From Cryptomeria japonica (Eukaryota > Streptophyta > Pinopsida > Cupressales > Cupressaceae), in the NCBI RefSeq assembly GCF_030272615.1, contig NC_081405.1, positions 609,882,677 through 609,946,676 on the forward strand: a stretch of 64,000 bases of DNA, read 5' to 3'. A program made the position numbers and the translations under genes. Every line of letters starts with the position of its first letter. The first letter of the stretch is position 1. The notes beneath the pieces are model-generated. The model did not search any database. It was not told where the DNA came from and saw only the letters and a program-made list of their open reading frames with translations. Shown here one piece after another: positions 12,024-24,134 of the stretch.

Positions 12024-13500
12024 AAGTGATGTGTTGGAACTGTGTTTTAAAATTTCCTAGGGTTGGGGTTTTTATTTTGCCTTAGCTTCAGAGTGCCTTT
12101 TTGAAATGATTTTGACCATATTGTTTTTTATTAGTGATTTTCTTTCTTGGTCACCTTTAGCTTAAGTTATTTCCATGTGGGCTTCCGATCATTTGAATTT
12201 GGCCCGTGTCCTAGTTCTTTCTTCTCAGTCAATAGTTTTAACATGTGAAGGTCTAAGTTCATTTTGTCATTCTTGTTTTAATTTTTATGCTCCCAAGTCT
12301 TTGGCCCCTTCTTCGTGATGTCCTAGAGACATGATTTATACACATGCTTTAAGTTACATTTTAAGTTGGCCCTAGTTCCAATGGCTATCAGCATGCGTTT
12401 AGATGTTTTTCACGCCTGCCAAGCTTTCGAGTTCTATCTAATGTGGCAGCTTGGTGGTATTCCAAAGGGTAGCTCGTGAATTAGTGAAGCCCTTCTAGGT
12501 ACTTTACCAAGTCTTGTGTGGTGTTATTTTCTACAAGGGTTCCAAGTATCTGTATCTCGGGTGGTCGGTGATATTTTTCAACTCTTGCTAAGTCCCGAGT
12601 CGTGCCACAAATTGTAGGGGTTGATGTACTCATAACTCGATGAAGTTTTTCTTCTATCTTCATGAGTGTCTAAGGAAAGAAGTTGTGAGATGACGTGTGT
12701 AGTTACTTGGCACTCGTTTAGAGGCTTTACTTCTCCTGGGTGAGAAGAAATAATGTGCATTTTTAGTAGATGAAGAGGTCCAGCATGTCAACTCGGGACA
12801 TGTTGATTTTTCTTAGGGGATTTCAATGAGAATCTAAGAAAGAAATAAGAGGGATGGTGATGATGAAATCGAGAGTCGATGGGTGAACTCAAACAAACCT
12901 TTGGTGACTCTTGATGAGTTTAAGTGAAGAAGATTCCTTCGGGTGAAGATATTCAATTTTTTTTGGTGTTCCTTGATGTTTTGTGATCAACGAATGAGAT
13001 TCAAACTTGTGTCAAGCCTATTTGCACCATCAAAGTTCATACAAATAACATTAATGGGAGAAAAGACTACAGATTAAAAGTATCTCTCTATTTTATGATT
13101 CATTTTTGAGGTCTAAGGAAAAATTAAAAGTTAAGAGGAGGAAAAGCTAGCATTCCTGCAAATAATTTAGACCATCTCCAGTGCTTTCGGCTAATTTGTC
13201 AAAAGCCACTAAGTTTGTTTCTCTCATTTTCTGCTATCAATTTGAAATTGTTCTAAGGAGAAAGTAGGGTAATTAGTCAGAACCCTAGGCCAAGATATCC
13301 ATAGAATTTGAGAGAGGTAATTATAAAGAATCCATAAGATTTTCATCTCTTCTATAAATTCACAATCAGAAGAACCCAAGGCAAAAGGACGAAAAGTAAA
13401 AGAACATTCATGATGATCTAATTGCCCTATTGCACCAGTCATCATATAGGGAAAATATAGGAGCTAGTGTCCCAAGGTTTTATAACAAATAGAGCAATTG
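12024..13500. other. Unassigned decayed sequence
   Basis: Less AT-rich than its neighbours but broken in all frames. Short minus-strand frames at 12481-12760 and 13224-13445 show no known motif. It may be more of the LINE copy or another old repeat. Confidence 0.3.
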
Positions 13501-14329
13501 TAGAGAATTATTTTAATATTAAAGGACACCATATTTTTAAGTCTTTTTTGAAATCAGATTCTGAGATCCTGAAGTGTAACCCTTAGAGGTTGGTGGATCC
13601 TAATGTAATTTCCAACATAGACCTAACTAAGGCTTTGGAAAAATGATACAACCCTACTGGTAGGTTAATTAATTTGTAAATGGGAGTTTGCTAGAGATCA
13701 ACCGAGACAAATTGTTGAAAGTCTTTGATATGAAAGATTTTAATGACTATACTACAAAAAAATATCTAGAAAAATTTAAAAGTAAAATATGAAACCACTG
13801 AGGACTTATATAGATTAAAATGGTTACCCTTACATAGGCTTAAATACATAGGTAACTTGCATCAGTTTGCTAGAATAAAGAGACCTCTCTATAAGGTGAA
13901 TTTCTTTTATACATACTTTGAGATGTCATATTACACAGTGAGTCATGTGTTAGGGTATGAAGGAGGTCCCTTTATGCTTGAGGAAATAATCTTTATAACT
14001 TGTGATGCTTAGAGTGAATTTGATTACAAGAGATATGATTATCACTAGTTTGTTGCAGATGCAATCGAAGATGCATTAGTTAAAATCCAGTAAGGTGGCA
14101 CACAGTAACTTTTATCTGGTATTCTCTATTAATGCATATGTTGTTATATCAGGGACAATAATATAATGTGTGGTAGTCTGAGCTCCATGTAAAGGTCCTT
14201 GGACACAATGGTATTAAGAAACCAGTCCAACTATGTACCTCAATTTGGGACTGTGACTATGAGAATTCTCAGGATCTTATGTTTGATCAACACCTTTTTA
14301 AGAGAATATACATTGCATGTGGTGTAGAG
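13500..14329 (+). pseudogene. Degenerate coding-like remnant, product unknown
   Basis: A plus-strand reading at about 13850-14095 stays protein-like across several in-frame stops (HQFARIKRPLYKVNFFYTYF, then SHVLGYEGGPFMLEE, then FVADAIEDALVKI). A second piece at about 14200-14320 reads GIKKPVQLCTSIWDCDYENS. It ends right where the putative LTR at 14330 begins. I do not recognise the family; a decayed retrotransposon internal region is the likely source. Confidence 0.25.
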
Positions 14330-15660
14330 TGTAGACACCTAAAATTTATTAAATTAATATTTAATTAATTTAAGCCTTTCCACATTATTAATTAACTTAA
14401 TTATATGTTGGTCCCTTTATTCTTATAATTAATAAAATCGAATTTAATTATTTTATCACTATAGCCTTATAATTAATTTGTCAAAACTAATTATTCTTTA
14501 TTCTTAAGAATAATTTCAATTTCCATTATTTCTTCTAAACCTTGCATAGTTAATTATCTTCAATCAAGTAGGCTAGTTATCTAATTCCTACAGATCACTC
14601 TTCCTAATCCTATCATCTAGCCTAATTAATCCTACTCTAATCATGATTACCATTTCTAACAATTTTAATATCCCCCCACTCATTCGCTCTTCTCATGTCA
14701 TATCCTCCTAAATCACCTACGTTCTCTTTAATCCCTCATTGGCCCACGTAATCAATACCCTTAATCATTTGTATATCTCTAATCAACTTGATTAGGGATT
14801 AATAACCTCCTTTCCATAAATGGTCTTTCTCATCTCACCTTCAAAACCTTAAATACACCAAATTTGGTCCATTCAAGGAATGTAACATTCTTTGAATCCC
14901 CCCATTCCTCTTCTTCGAAGGAATTTTTAATGCCTTTCTCCATTTATTCTTCTTACACATCCATTATTTTGGAATTTTTAATTCCTCTTGTCCTTCTCCC
15001 AAGGAATTTTATATTTTGTTTTCTCTTTCCCATGTACTTGGGGAACTCTTCCCCATCTACTTGAGAAGAGTGGAAACAAGAAAATCCTTTATTGAAAATA
15101 TCTTGGATCTGCCACTTTGTCCTCTCAATCCTCTCTCACTTTCTTTCAATCCTAACCGTTCATTCAAGATCAATCTTGACCTTCAATTTTGACCCTCTCT
15201 AGTCTGTAAATTGGAGGCTCCACTCCTCACAAATCATCCACCTTTTTAGCAAGTTTTAACTATACATTTGAGCTCCAAATCCATTCATAGTGTCTTCATA
15301 ATACCAAATTCATATCTCATCTAAGCCGTATCCATCATCATCCAAATCCAATCCCAATCAGTCTTGTTATGTAGTCAAGAACAATCCACCATCCACTATC
15401 TCAAAGAGAAATGAAGTGGAGAATTTGGGTGCATGTCCACTTGAAACTCAATTGGAGGAAAAAGAGGAGGAAACATATAAGGTTATTTGTTTTAATTTTA
15501 ATGCATATTTATGTTTTAGTGATTTGGTTATGCAACTAACCTTTGTCCCTAGTTTTTCCCCTTTTCATTTGGGCATGCCTAGTGGGACCCCAAGTCCCTA
15601 AATTTAATATTTTTTGTTTTTGTGAAGGATTTTCATAGGTCATAGATCAATGTGTCCATT
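14330..15660 (+). repeat. Probable Ty3/gypsy LTR (solo or partial)
   Basis: Starts TGTAGACACCTAAAATT and runs into TTAATTAATTT-rich sequence. This parallels the 3' LTR of gypsy element C, which begins TGTATACGACCTAAAAATGG and also turns into TTAATTAA-rich and then CCTAACC-rich sequence. A CTTAAATACACC near 14849 could be the TATA region. The right end is not resolved (somewhere near 15600-15660), and no second copy or target duplication of the flank TAGAG was found. Orientation and class are by analogy. Confidence 0.35.
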
Positions 15661-17403
15661 CTGGATTTCAATTTGTGCCTACCCATCAATGTCTACACTC
15701 CTAGAATGACGTCTCTACTTTTTCAAAATATCCTACCTAACTATGTTTTCTATAGAAACTGTAGATCGACGTCTTTGTCTTGGGTTCAATATCTCTACTT
15801 CCACAAATGGACATTTGTCTTTAAGATATCTCTCTATCATTTTAGTGGAAAAATTTATAAAAATAAAAAATCATCTATATATTACTCAAAATATTAAAAA
15901 GTTTACTTTTTTGTTTTAGTTTCATCCCTACAAACAAAACAGCTTCTCATTTTCTCTAATATTTTTTGCAATATTTGGATTTTGAGATAATATTTTTTTT
16001 GTAGAAGTCACTTTGGTGTCTATGTAGATGTGACAACATTTGTGCTGACAAATTAACATCTCTGCATTTCTACTTTCTCGCGCTTTATATTTTTATTTTT
16101 TATTTTTTTTTGATCTAATCGTTTGTGTGCATGACCTAACCCAACGCATGTACAAATGCTTCACCGTATGTGCTTGCACTTTGGTCTATTAGTGTTTTTA
16201 TTCTAGATTTTTGCTAATCTCTTGTGTGGTTGCATCATTTTCTCTTGCTGAAGACCAAATATTGAGGCTACTAACTATTGTTGCAGGGCACTTGTTGAAG
16301 GAAACATGATTTTGAACTAGCTTAGATATTTGTTATACTATAATAGCAAAAAAACTATTTTGGGGCTTAAAATAAATCATTATCTTTTTGGTCTTCTACA
16401 CTTGCACATTTTGTAGGGTGGACCTAAAGTTACATCGACTTTCCTCTCCCCTTACCTTTGTGGAGCTTGGGTGAAAGAGAAAGGTTCTTAAAAATACCTA
16501 ATTTTTCTTTTGAGTAGAGGATAAACTCTTGGGAGCTTCATCACCCCAAGGGAGTGTTTCAAAATTGAGGCATGTTGGGGATATCATCTCTCTGAGTGGG
16601 TTCTTGAGCAAGGATTTTCAAGCTGCTATACAAATATGCTAGTCAAATGATTAGAGTGTGGAGTTAATTTGGCTATGTGGAGGCCTTCTCTATGCTGATA
16701 AGCTCAATTAGAGTTTAAAGTAGATTTATTTGTAGATTCATTGTTGGCTTGGATCCCTCCAAACATTATTAGACACCTTGTTTTAGTAGCCAAAATCCTA
16801 TTTTCTTGTTGGTGCATGAGGTCAAATCTTTGAAGCTGCCCCACATCGTACTACTTGAAGTAGAGATATATGTCCCCCAGTCCATAAGATATCCATATCT
16901 TCAAGGTATGAGATTCCGGTATGCCCAAAAAGTGAGTGTCAAGAAAGGATAAGGCAGTGCTAGCAATCGCTATCTATCTACTTCATTGAAGTATATAGAG
17001 ATAAATCTAAGTGAGGATTCAATAAGTAGAATCCACTTTCCCACCTAGGTTGTATGTTTTTCATGTGTCTTCTATTGTAAAAACCAACAAATTTTATCAC
17101 ATTGGGGAAATTATCTATGCCCTCATTTTTCATGCTTGTCCCAAGAATCACCTTGGCCAATGTGTATTCACTATTTGATATCTCTTGCCAAGTAAAATAA
17201 ATCCAATAATTCCCCAATTTCATAATTTTTTTTACCAAATCCTTCAAATTTCAAATCAATCGATCAAACCTCAGTTTCAACATCTCTATCTGAGCTTCAC
17301 TGTCTCTGTCTCTATTTCACCATCTACATTTTTTAGCATGTATTTTTCACTATCTCCACCTCTATTTTGACGTCTTTACTTTGTAGTCAATCCATATCCA
17401 TGC
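15661..17403. other. Unassigned, repeat-like sequence 5' of the copia element
   Basis: No clear gene. Variants of GACGTCTCTACTTT recur (near 15710, 15760, 16060 and 17370), suggesting a degenerate repeat. An 89-codon minus-strand open frame at 17247-16978 reads like protein (for example YTLAKVILGTSMKNEGI) but has no recognised domain, no start-site evidence and no neighbouring exons that I can identify. Confidence 0.25.
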
Positions 17404-17763
17404 TGTTGAAATGTGGCGACTGATCAGCAAAGTACTATACACTCAGCACGTATCCTCACCATTTTTGTGTTGATGAAAACCAACATTGTAATAAAACCCT
17501 AAAAAGGTCGACTTTGTTTGTTGCCCTAAAAACACATGTCATAAGCGGTTGGGATGCTTAAGGCATTATAAGGTTGATGTACTATTTTTGTTGGATAATA
17601 AGAAAGATTAGATGACTATGTATGGTGGACATAACCCATTCTAGGTGAACCACGTTAAATCTCTGTGTTATCTGTGTCCTGTTTTATTTCTTTATTTTTT
17701 GTATTTAAATCTGCATATAATTGTTAGTTCATATTTGCTTTGAATCTGCTTGAAACCCTAACA
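17404..17763 (+). repeat. 5' LTR of the copia element
   Basis: 360 bp, beginning TGTTGAAATGTGGCGACTG and ending AAACCCTAACA just before the primer-binding site. Its first 45 bp and last 48 bp match the 3' LTR closely; the middle is missing from that copy. Confidence 0.9.
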
Positions 17764-17765
17764 AT

Positions 17766-17776
17766 TGGTATCAGAG
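17766..17776 (+). other. Primer-binding site (tRNA-iMet type)
   Basis: TGGTATCAGAG two bases after the LTR end is the usual complement of the plant initiator-tRNA-Met 3' end used by copia elements. Confidence 0.85.
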
Positions 17777-17823
17777 TGAGGTTTTCTATAAATTGGTAGG
17801 ACTTTCAGATTTGAGTGGGAGCA

Positions 17824-20800
17824 ATGGAGGATTCCAAATTCAAGGTTGAAAAGTTTAACGGCCAAAATTATCAGTTATAGAAAATGCCGATGGAGGATTA
17901 CCTATATCAAAAGGATTTGTGGTGGCCATTAGAAGGAAAGGCAAAGAAAGCAACCATAATGCCAGATGAAGAATGAGACATTTTACATAGAAAGGCACTA
18001 GGATCCATTCGATTGTGCCTTGCACTGTCTGTAGCTTTCAGTATAACAAAAGCAAAAACAGTTGTAGATTTGATGGCGACATTGGCTAAGCTGTATGAAA
18101 AACCCTCGGCTTCGAATAAGGTATTTCTTATGAAGCGTTTGTTTAATTTGAAAATAAGTGAGGGAGGATCTGTAGCGGAGCACTTAAATGAATTTAATAC
18201 AAATACCAGTCAATTTTCTTCGGTAAAAATTACTTTTGCAGAAGAGGTTAGGGCTCTCTTGATTTTATTTTCTTTGCCAGAAAGCTGGAATAGCTTGGTT
18301 ATGGCTGTAAGTAACTCTATCTCTAGAAAAAATACTTTGGTATTTGATGATATTGTTGGTGTTATCCTAAGCAAGGAAATGCAAAGGAAAAGCACAGGTG
18401 AGACTCCAACATCATCAAGTAGTGTTTTGAATGTGGAGAACAGAGGAAGATCAAAGGAAAGAGGAAAAGGCCCTTGGAATGAGAAGTCATGAGGGAAGTC
18501 AAAGAAAGGATGCTCTCAATCTAGAGGAAAGAAAGATTGTTGGTACTATGGAAAGCCTGGTCATCTAAAGAAAGACTGTTGGTCTCGGAAAAACAAAGGA
18601 GACAAAAATGAAAATGATAGTAAGGAAGCTAATATTGCAAGTAATACTTTACAAGATGCTTTAATCTTATGTTTGGATAATGTTAATGATTCATGGGTAA
18701 TAGATTTTGGGGCTTCATTTCATGCTACACCCCATAGAAAATATTTTCTAGATTATGTTCAAGATGATTTTGGACAGGTATATTTGGGTGATGATGAGCC
18801 CTATCAAATTGTTGGAAAAGGAAAGATAAAGATCAAGTTGCAGAATGGTAATGACTAGTTTCTGTAGGAGGTAAGACATGTTCCTAACTTAAGACAAAAT
18901 TTAATTTCTGCAGGGCAACTAGGTAGTGAAGGTTGCATAGTTACCTTCTCAGATAGTATCTGGAAGGTCAGTAAAGGATAATTAGTAGTAGCTAAAGGTG
19001 CGAAGGTAGGCACATTATATCTGTGTACTGGTAATACTTACTCTACCTTAGCTACTACATATATAGTTACTGTAGGGACAACAACAATAGATGTTGCAAG
19101 AATAGATTCAATAATGTGGCACCATAGGCTTGGGCACATAAGTGAGAAAGGGATGAAAATCCTTCACTCCAAAAATCTATTGCCAGGACTAAAGAAGATT
19201 GATTTAGAGTTTTGTGAAAACTATGTTTATGGAAAATAGAAAAGAGTAAGATTTCTCAAGGTTGGGAAAGAGAAGAAGAATGAGAAGTTAGAGCTTGTGC
19301 ATTCAGATGTATGGGGACCAGCTCAGGTATCATCTCTTGGTGGCTCTTGTTATTATGTTATTTTTATTGATGACTCAACTAGAAAAACATGGGTATATTT
19401 CCTAAAACAAAAATCAGATGTTTTTGAAACTTTTAAGAAATGGGAAGCTTTGGTTGAGAATGAGACAGGAAAAAGGTTGAAGTGTCTCAGATCGGATAAT
19501 GGAGGTGAGTATTGCAGCAAGGCATTTGAAGACTATTGCTCCTTAAATGGGATTAGAAAGTAGAAGACAATTCCAGGAACTCCACAAGAAAATGGTGTGT
19601 CAGAGAGAATGAATAGGACTATCATGGAACGCGCGAGGAGCATGAGATTGCATGCTGGATTGCCCTTACATTTTTGGGTAGATGTTGTACATACTACTAT
19701 CTATTTGATAAATACAGGACCTTCAACCCTTTTGGATGGTGGTATTCCAAAGGAGGCATGGACTGGTAAAAAGGTAAATTATTCTTTTCTGAAAACCTTT
19801 GGTTGTGAAGCTTTTGTCCATGTTGATAAAGAAAAGAGAACCAAGCTTGATGCTAAATCTCAAAAATGTACCTTCATTGGATATGGGATAGATGAATATG
19901 GCTATCGGTTATGGGATTTTGAAAATAAGAAAATAACTAGAAGTAGAGATGTTATATTCAATGAGAAGGTTATGTATAAAGAACAAATGCAGGAAAAGAA
20001 GCATGAACAGGAAAAGCAAGAATATGTGGTGTTGGATGAAATTCCTGAAAATGAAATGCCACAGGTACTTGATGCTCAGCAACAACAGAATGTCCCACAA
20101 ACTCCTGAAAGTGTTAGACGTTCTATGAGGTCAAGTAGACCCCCTGAAAGATTTTCTCCTTCTTTGTATTCTATATTAATAACTGATTTTGGTGAACCAA
20201 AAGAATATGAAGAAGCAATGTAGATGGATGCCAAACAACAGTGGGAGCTAGGCATGAAAGAGGAGATGGAGTCCTTGATGAAAAATAAGACTTGGGACTT
20301 AGTCCCTTTACCTGCAGAAATAAGATCCTTGCCTAACAAATGGGTTTATCGGCTGAAGGAGGAGGAAGGAGGTCAGAAAAGATATAAGGCCAGACTTGTG
20401 ATAAAAGGTTTTGCATAGAAAAAGGGTATAGATTATGATGAAATATTTTCTCTAGTTGTAAAAATGACTTCAATTAGAACTACAGTTAGTCTTGTGGCTG
20501 CAGATGATTTACATCTTGAACAATTAGATGTGAAAACAACTTTTCTCCATGGAGATTTGGAGGAGGAAATTTACATGTTGCAACCACAAGGATATGAGGT
20601 CAAAGGTAAGGAGAACATGGTGTGCAGGTTGAAGAAAAGTTTGTATGGCCTAAAGAAAGCACCCTGACAATGGTATTTAAAATTTGATAGTTTCATGGCT
20701 AAACACAGTTATCATAGATGTCATTCTGATCATTGTGTGTATTTTAAAAGATTGAATAATGGCAGTTATATTATCCTATTGCTTTATGTTGATGACATGC

Positions 20801-21747
20801 TTGTTGTTGGTTCTAACACAGAACACATAAATGGTCTTAAACATAAATCAGCCAGGTCATTTGCTATGAAGGATCTGGGTGCAGCTAAGAAAATTCTAGG
20901 TATGAGGATTACATGGGACAGAAAAAATAGAACCTTGAATTTGTCCCAAAGTGAGTATATAAAGAAGGTGTTGAAAAGATTTAACATGCAGGATGCAAAA
21001 GCAGTTAGTACACCTTTGGCTAGTCATTTCAAATTGACTAAGGACATGTGCCTAAAGGAACAGGAAGAGGTAAAGAAAATGTCTAACATGCCGTATTCAT
21101 CAGCTGTTGGCAGTTTGATGTATGCAATGGTATGCACAAGGCCAGATATTGCACATGCAGTGGGAGTTGTGAGTAGGTTTATGAGTAATTCGAGTATGGA
21201 ACATTGGAATGCTGTGAAATGGATCCTTCGGTATTTGAAAGGAACCACTACGAAGGCATTATGTTTCAAAGGATCTAATGCTGCTCTGAGTGGATTTGTT
21301 GACTCTGATCTGGCAAGTGATATTGATTCATGGAGGAGCACTACAGGGTATGTTTTTACTATAGGGGGAACTGCAGTCAGTTGGATTTCTAGGCTACAAA
21401 AGGTTGTTGCACTTTCAACCACTGAAGCTGAGTATGTTGCTGCTACAGAAGCCAGCAAGGAGATGATTTGGTTACAATGTTTTCTGGAGGAATTGGGTCA
21501 GACATAGGAGGATCACTCATTATATACTGATAGCCAGAGTGCCATTCATCTTGCGAAGAACTCTGCTTTTCATTCAAGGACAAAGCACATTCAGCTCAGG
21601 TACCACTTCATCCGGACTATTTTGGAGGAGAGTCAGTTATGGCTTGAGAAGATTCACACAAGTGAGAATCCTGCCGATATGTTCACGAAGGTAGTTCCAT
21701 ACGAGAAGCTGATTTCTTCATCAGTTTCTGTTGGTTTTCTTGATTGA
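17824..21747 (+). pseudogene. Copia gag-pol polyprotein, 11 premature stops, one reading frame
   Basis: From ATG 17824 to TGA 21745-21747 a single frame (1308 codons) reads as a full copia polyprotein. Gag with a UBN2-like region comes first. The zinc knuckle at 18538-18579 has its second Cys changed to Tyr (TAT at 18547). The protease motif at 18703 is DFGAS where DSG/DTG is expected. Integrase has HHRLGH, a zinc-binding part whose second Cys is Tyr (CENYVYGK), HSDVWGP, RSDNGGEY and QENGVSE. Reverse transcriptase has LLYVDDMLV near 20780, and RNase H has DSDLASDID and TEAEYVAATEA. The stops are TAG at 17878, 18856, 19237, 19561, 20221, 20416 and 21505, TGA at 17974, 18490 and 20665, and TAA at 18979. 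No frameshift is evident. The encoded machinery would copy and integrate the element; this copy cannot make it. Confidence 0.95.
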
Positions 21748-21833
21748 TAATTGTCGAATTTATACCAGTCGAGTCCTAGTGTTTTATCTAGCAGATGTTG
21801 CACGTACAGTGGTGTCATGTAGTATCAGTCTCC

Positions 21834-21843
21834 AAGTGGGAGA
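21834..21843 (+). other. Polypurine tract of the copia element
   Basis: AAGTGGGAGA directly precedes the 3' LTR (TGTTCGG at 21845), the usual plus-strand priming position. Confidence 0.8.
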
Positions 21844-21844
21844 T

Positions 21845-21936
21845 TGTTCGGTGTGGCGACTGATCAACAAAGTACTGTACACTTAGCATATAATTGTTAG
21901 TTCATATTTGCTTCGGATCTGCTTGAAACCCTAACA
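21845..21936 (+). repeat. 3' LTR of the copia element with a large internal deletion
   Basis: Only 92 bp against 360 bp in the 5' LTR. It runs TGTTCGGTGTGGCGACTG to CTTAGCA and then jumps to TATAATTGTTAGTTC and on to CCCTAACA. The missing part equals 17449-17715 of the 5' LTR (267 bp), and both edges carry GCA, so the loss probably arose by recombination at a short repeat. Confidence 0.9.
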
Positions 21937-22527
21937 ATATCATAAACCCAAGTCTCTCAAGCATCCCTAGAGGTCAATTCACTATCAAGTCAAGAAGAAG
22001 ACACCTAGTTACAAACAAATTCTCAAACACCATAGCTTTTTGTATAAGAATTGAAAACTCTTGTTAAACTACCATGTCTTTCTACACCATTTTCACAACT
22101 ATCTATACAATTACGGCAATAAGTTTGACTTAGAACCCCCAAGAACCTATGCTTTCAATCAAAGGTTATCCTTGTCCAACTTACCTCAACCAAAGATCAT
22201 CTATTTAGTCATTTCCTATCTAGGGTAACCTTTCCCTCCTGTTCTCTTCAATTAATTCATCTGTCACCATTTTCATTTCACCCTTGAGGACTTAGCCCAT
22301 CTAACCAATTTTCAGTCCTAATCAATCATTAAATTTAAGGTTAGCATTTTTTAAAGTTAGAATTAGGCCTTTACCATTTGTTAACCCCCTATTGTCCTTG
22401 TGCCTAAGAAAGAATCTATCTCAAGTACTTTTCTTAATCAATCTTAATCATTTGGCTTGATCAAAACCCTTATGCCTTTCCTAATTTTTCTTAGAAGATT
22501 AGTCTATCCTAAATAGAAGAAGGATAG
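21937..22527. other. Unassigned sequence between the copia element and a solo LTR
   Basis: No open frame of note. The C/T-rich composition with many AATC and CCAA words resembles the LTR or leader of a gypsy element. Removing the solo LTR joins it to 23810 onward, which has similar composition. Confidence 0.25.
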
Positions 22528-23192
22528 TGTAAAGTGGAAAAATTGAACCCTAGTTGTTCTCCCCTCCCCGACTCCAAGGAGAGAGAAGGGAGAGTCACTA
22601 GGGTTGATGGTTTTCACTTGGGAGAGACTTTACATTCAAAAGAGGGGTTGAAACCCACAAGATCTAATCCCACGCAATGCAAGATTGGATTCTATATGAG
22701 TTTCAAGGGTTGAGACATCAAGGATACCCTCTTTTGTAAAGAAATGTAGATAAAAAGATTGAACTAGAAATGCATGTAAAGTAGGAAAGATTCGCTTAAA
22801 AACAGAGATAGGGATATGATATGAAGCTGCGGACCAGGAATTAGCAGTAAAATGTCGAGACGGTGTTGTTCTGCAAATTTGAGCGAAAGTTGACGGGACG
22901 ATGGCGCCCGATGTGCACACAGTCCTCCGAAAAATCCGCGAAACGAAGGTGGATCTGTTCATCTCTACACAAGGATTCCAGATCTTTAATTACAGTTGCG
23001 TACCTGCAACCTACACATAGAAAAGAGAGGACGATTGGGGGGTTAGGGATGAGGGGTTTTCCCTTAGGTCAAACCCCAGTTTTGGAATTAACCAAGAAAT
23101 GAGAAATTGTTGTAAATGTAAATGATTGTAATGTAAAACAAGTACTAGTACCTTGTTGTAAGAATGTTTGTATTCCTACATGCGAAGGTGTA

Positions 23193-23230
23193 GATGTTGT
23201 TGTATGTTGTATGTTGTATGTGATATGTGA
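23193..23230. repeat. TGTTGTA microsatellite-like tract
   Basis: Tandem TGTTGTA/TATGTTG units grading into TGATATG, inside the solo LTR. Confidence 0.8.
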
Positions 23231-23316
23231 TCTCCTCTTCAATGGTTGAATCCTTGTCTTGAATGCAACACTTAGCCTTGAATGGAGACTTAGAATGATC
23301 AATTGCTTGAAAGAAA

Positions 23317-23348
23317 TGCTTGAATGCTTGAATGCTTGAATGCTTGAA
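23317..23348. repeat. Four tandem copies of TGCTTGAA
   Basis: An 8-bp unit repeated four times exactly inside the solo LTR. Confidence 0.9.
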
Positions 23349-23549
23349 TTTTTAAATATCGTTTCCGCATCTTGTACACATATGTCCTTCCTCCTCAAAA
23401 TGGGAGAGGAAATGTAGTTTATATACTTGTCAATTAGGGTTAAAAGACAGATTTTTCCGACCTTGGGCCGACCAGGAAGTACTATTTTCCAAATTGCAAA
23501 CATAAAGACCCGAAGCCCCATAGGAGACCGGGCCCAAAATAGGGCCAGG

Positions 23550-23638
23550 GACCAGGGCGCTGGGCGCCCTAGTCCTGGGGGACCAGGGCGCTGGGCACCC
23601 TAGTCCTGAAGGACCAGGGCGCTGGGCGCCATGGTCCC
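23550..23638. repeat. GC-rich 31-bp minisatellite, about three units
   Basis: Units start at 23550, 23581 and 23612. Each starts GACCAGGGCGCTGGGC, followed by RCC and, in the first two, CTAGTCCTG. Each unit holds a palindromic core (GGCGCTGGGCGCC), so hairpins are possible. This is the most GC-rich tract I saw in the window. Confidence 0.85.
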
Positions 23639-24134
23639 ACCTCCAGGGACAGCAGGGTGCAAGGAGGATCAGGCCAGGGTGCTTGAAAAATGCAGTTTTT
23701 GGTGTCATAAACAGGTTTCGGGGTCTCCATTCAGGTTCCGTGTTGCATCACCATCGTGAAGACACAAATGCAGTCGAAATTGCAAGTGTCGCAATTTTAG
23801 GACGCTACAGATAGATCAAATCCTAATTCAAAGGTCTGAGTTTATCCTAGCTTGGTTGTTACCTTTCTTTGTGGAATTCATCATTGACCCCTACACTCCA
23901 CCTAAGTTGTAATCTAAGGACTAAGGCATCATCCTAATCCAAATCAATCCTAACCTAATCCAAGGACCACCCAATCAAATCCAATTCAATTAAATTATTA
24001 TATACTTATTTTCATCTACATCTCACATCATTTCATCACTTTTGTAATCAAGTCTATCGAATCAAGTTTCAAGTCATCATCTCCATTCTCAAGTTTACCC
24101 ATGATTGGTCTTGAATCATGCCCAAAAAGTAAAG

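Larger units (their letters stand above)
17404..21936 (+). mobile_element. Ty1/copia LTR retrotransposon, nearly full length
   Basis: About 4.5 kb. It has a 360-bp 5' LTR, an initiator-Met-type primer-binding site, one gag-pol frame in the order gag, protease, integrase, reverse transcriptase, RNase H, a polypurine tract and a shortened 3' LTR. Integrase before reverse transcriptase defines Ty1/copia; the sequence style suggests the Tork/Tnt1 group. The flanks ATATCCA (left) and ATATCAT (right) are similar but not an exact target duplication. The coding frame is dead through 11 stops. It could have moved only with proteins supplied by relatives. Confidence 0.95.
22528..23809 (-). repeat. Solo LTR with perfect 5-bp target duplication (GATAG)
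   Basis: Begins TGTAAAGTGG and ends GACGCTACA, with inverted ends TGTA/TACA. GATAG occurs immediately left (22523-22527) and right (23810-23814). No internal region or second LTR adjoins, so this is what remains after LTR-LTR recombination. I give minus orientation because the reverse strand starts TGTAGCGTCCTAAAATTGCG, which I recall as a typical conifer LTR start; that is the less sure part. It is 1282 bp and much richer in GC and CpG than its surroundings, with three internal tandem repeat tracts. Confidence 0.85.

Noticed and set aside
21024-21458. 144-codon minus-strand frame inside the copia element
   Set aside because: Antisense of reverse transcriptase/RNase H; the plus-strand reading has clear domain motifs.
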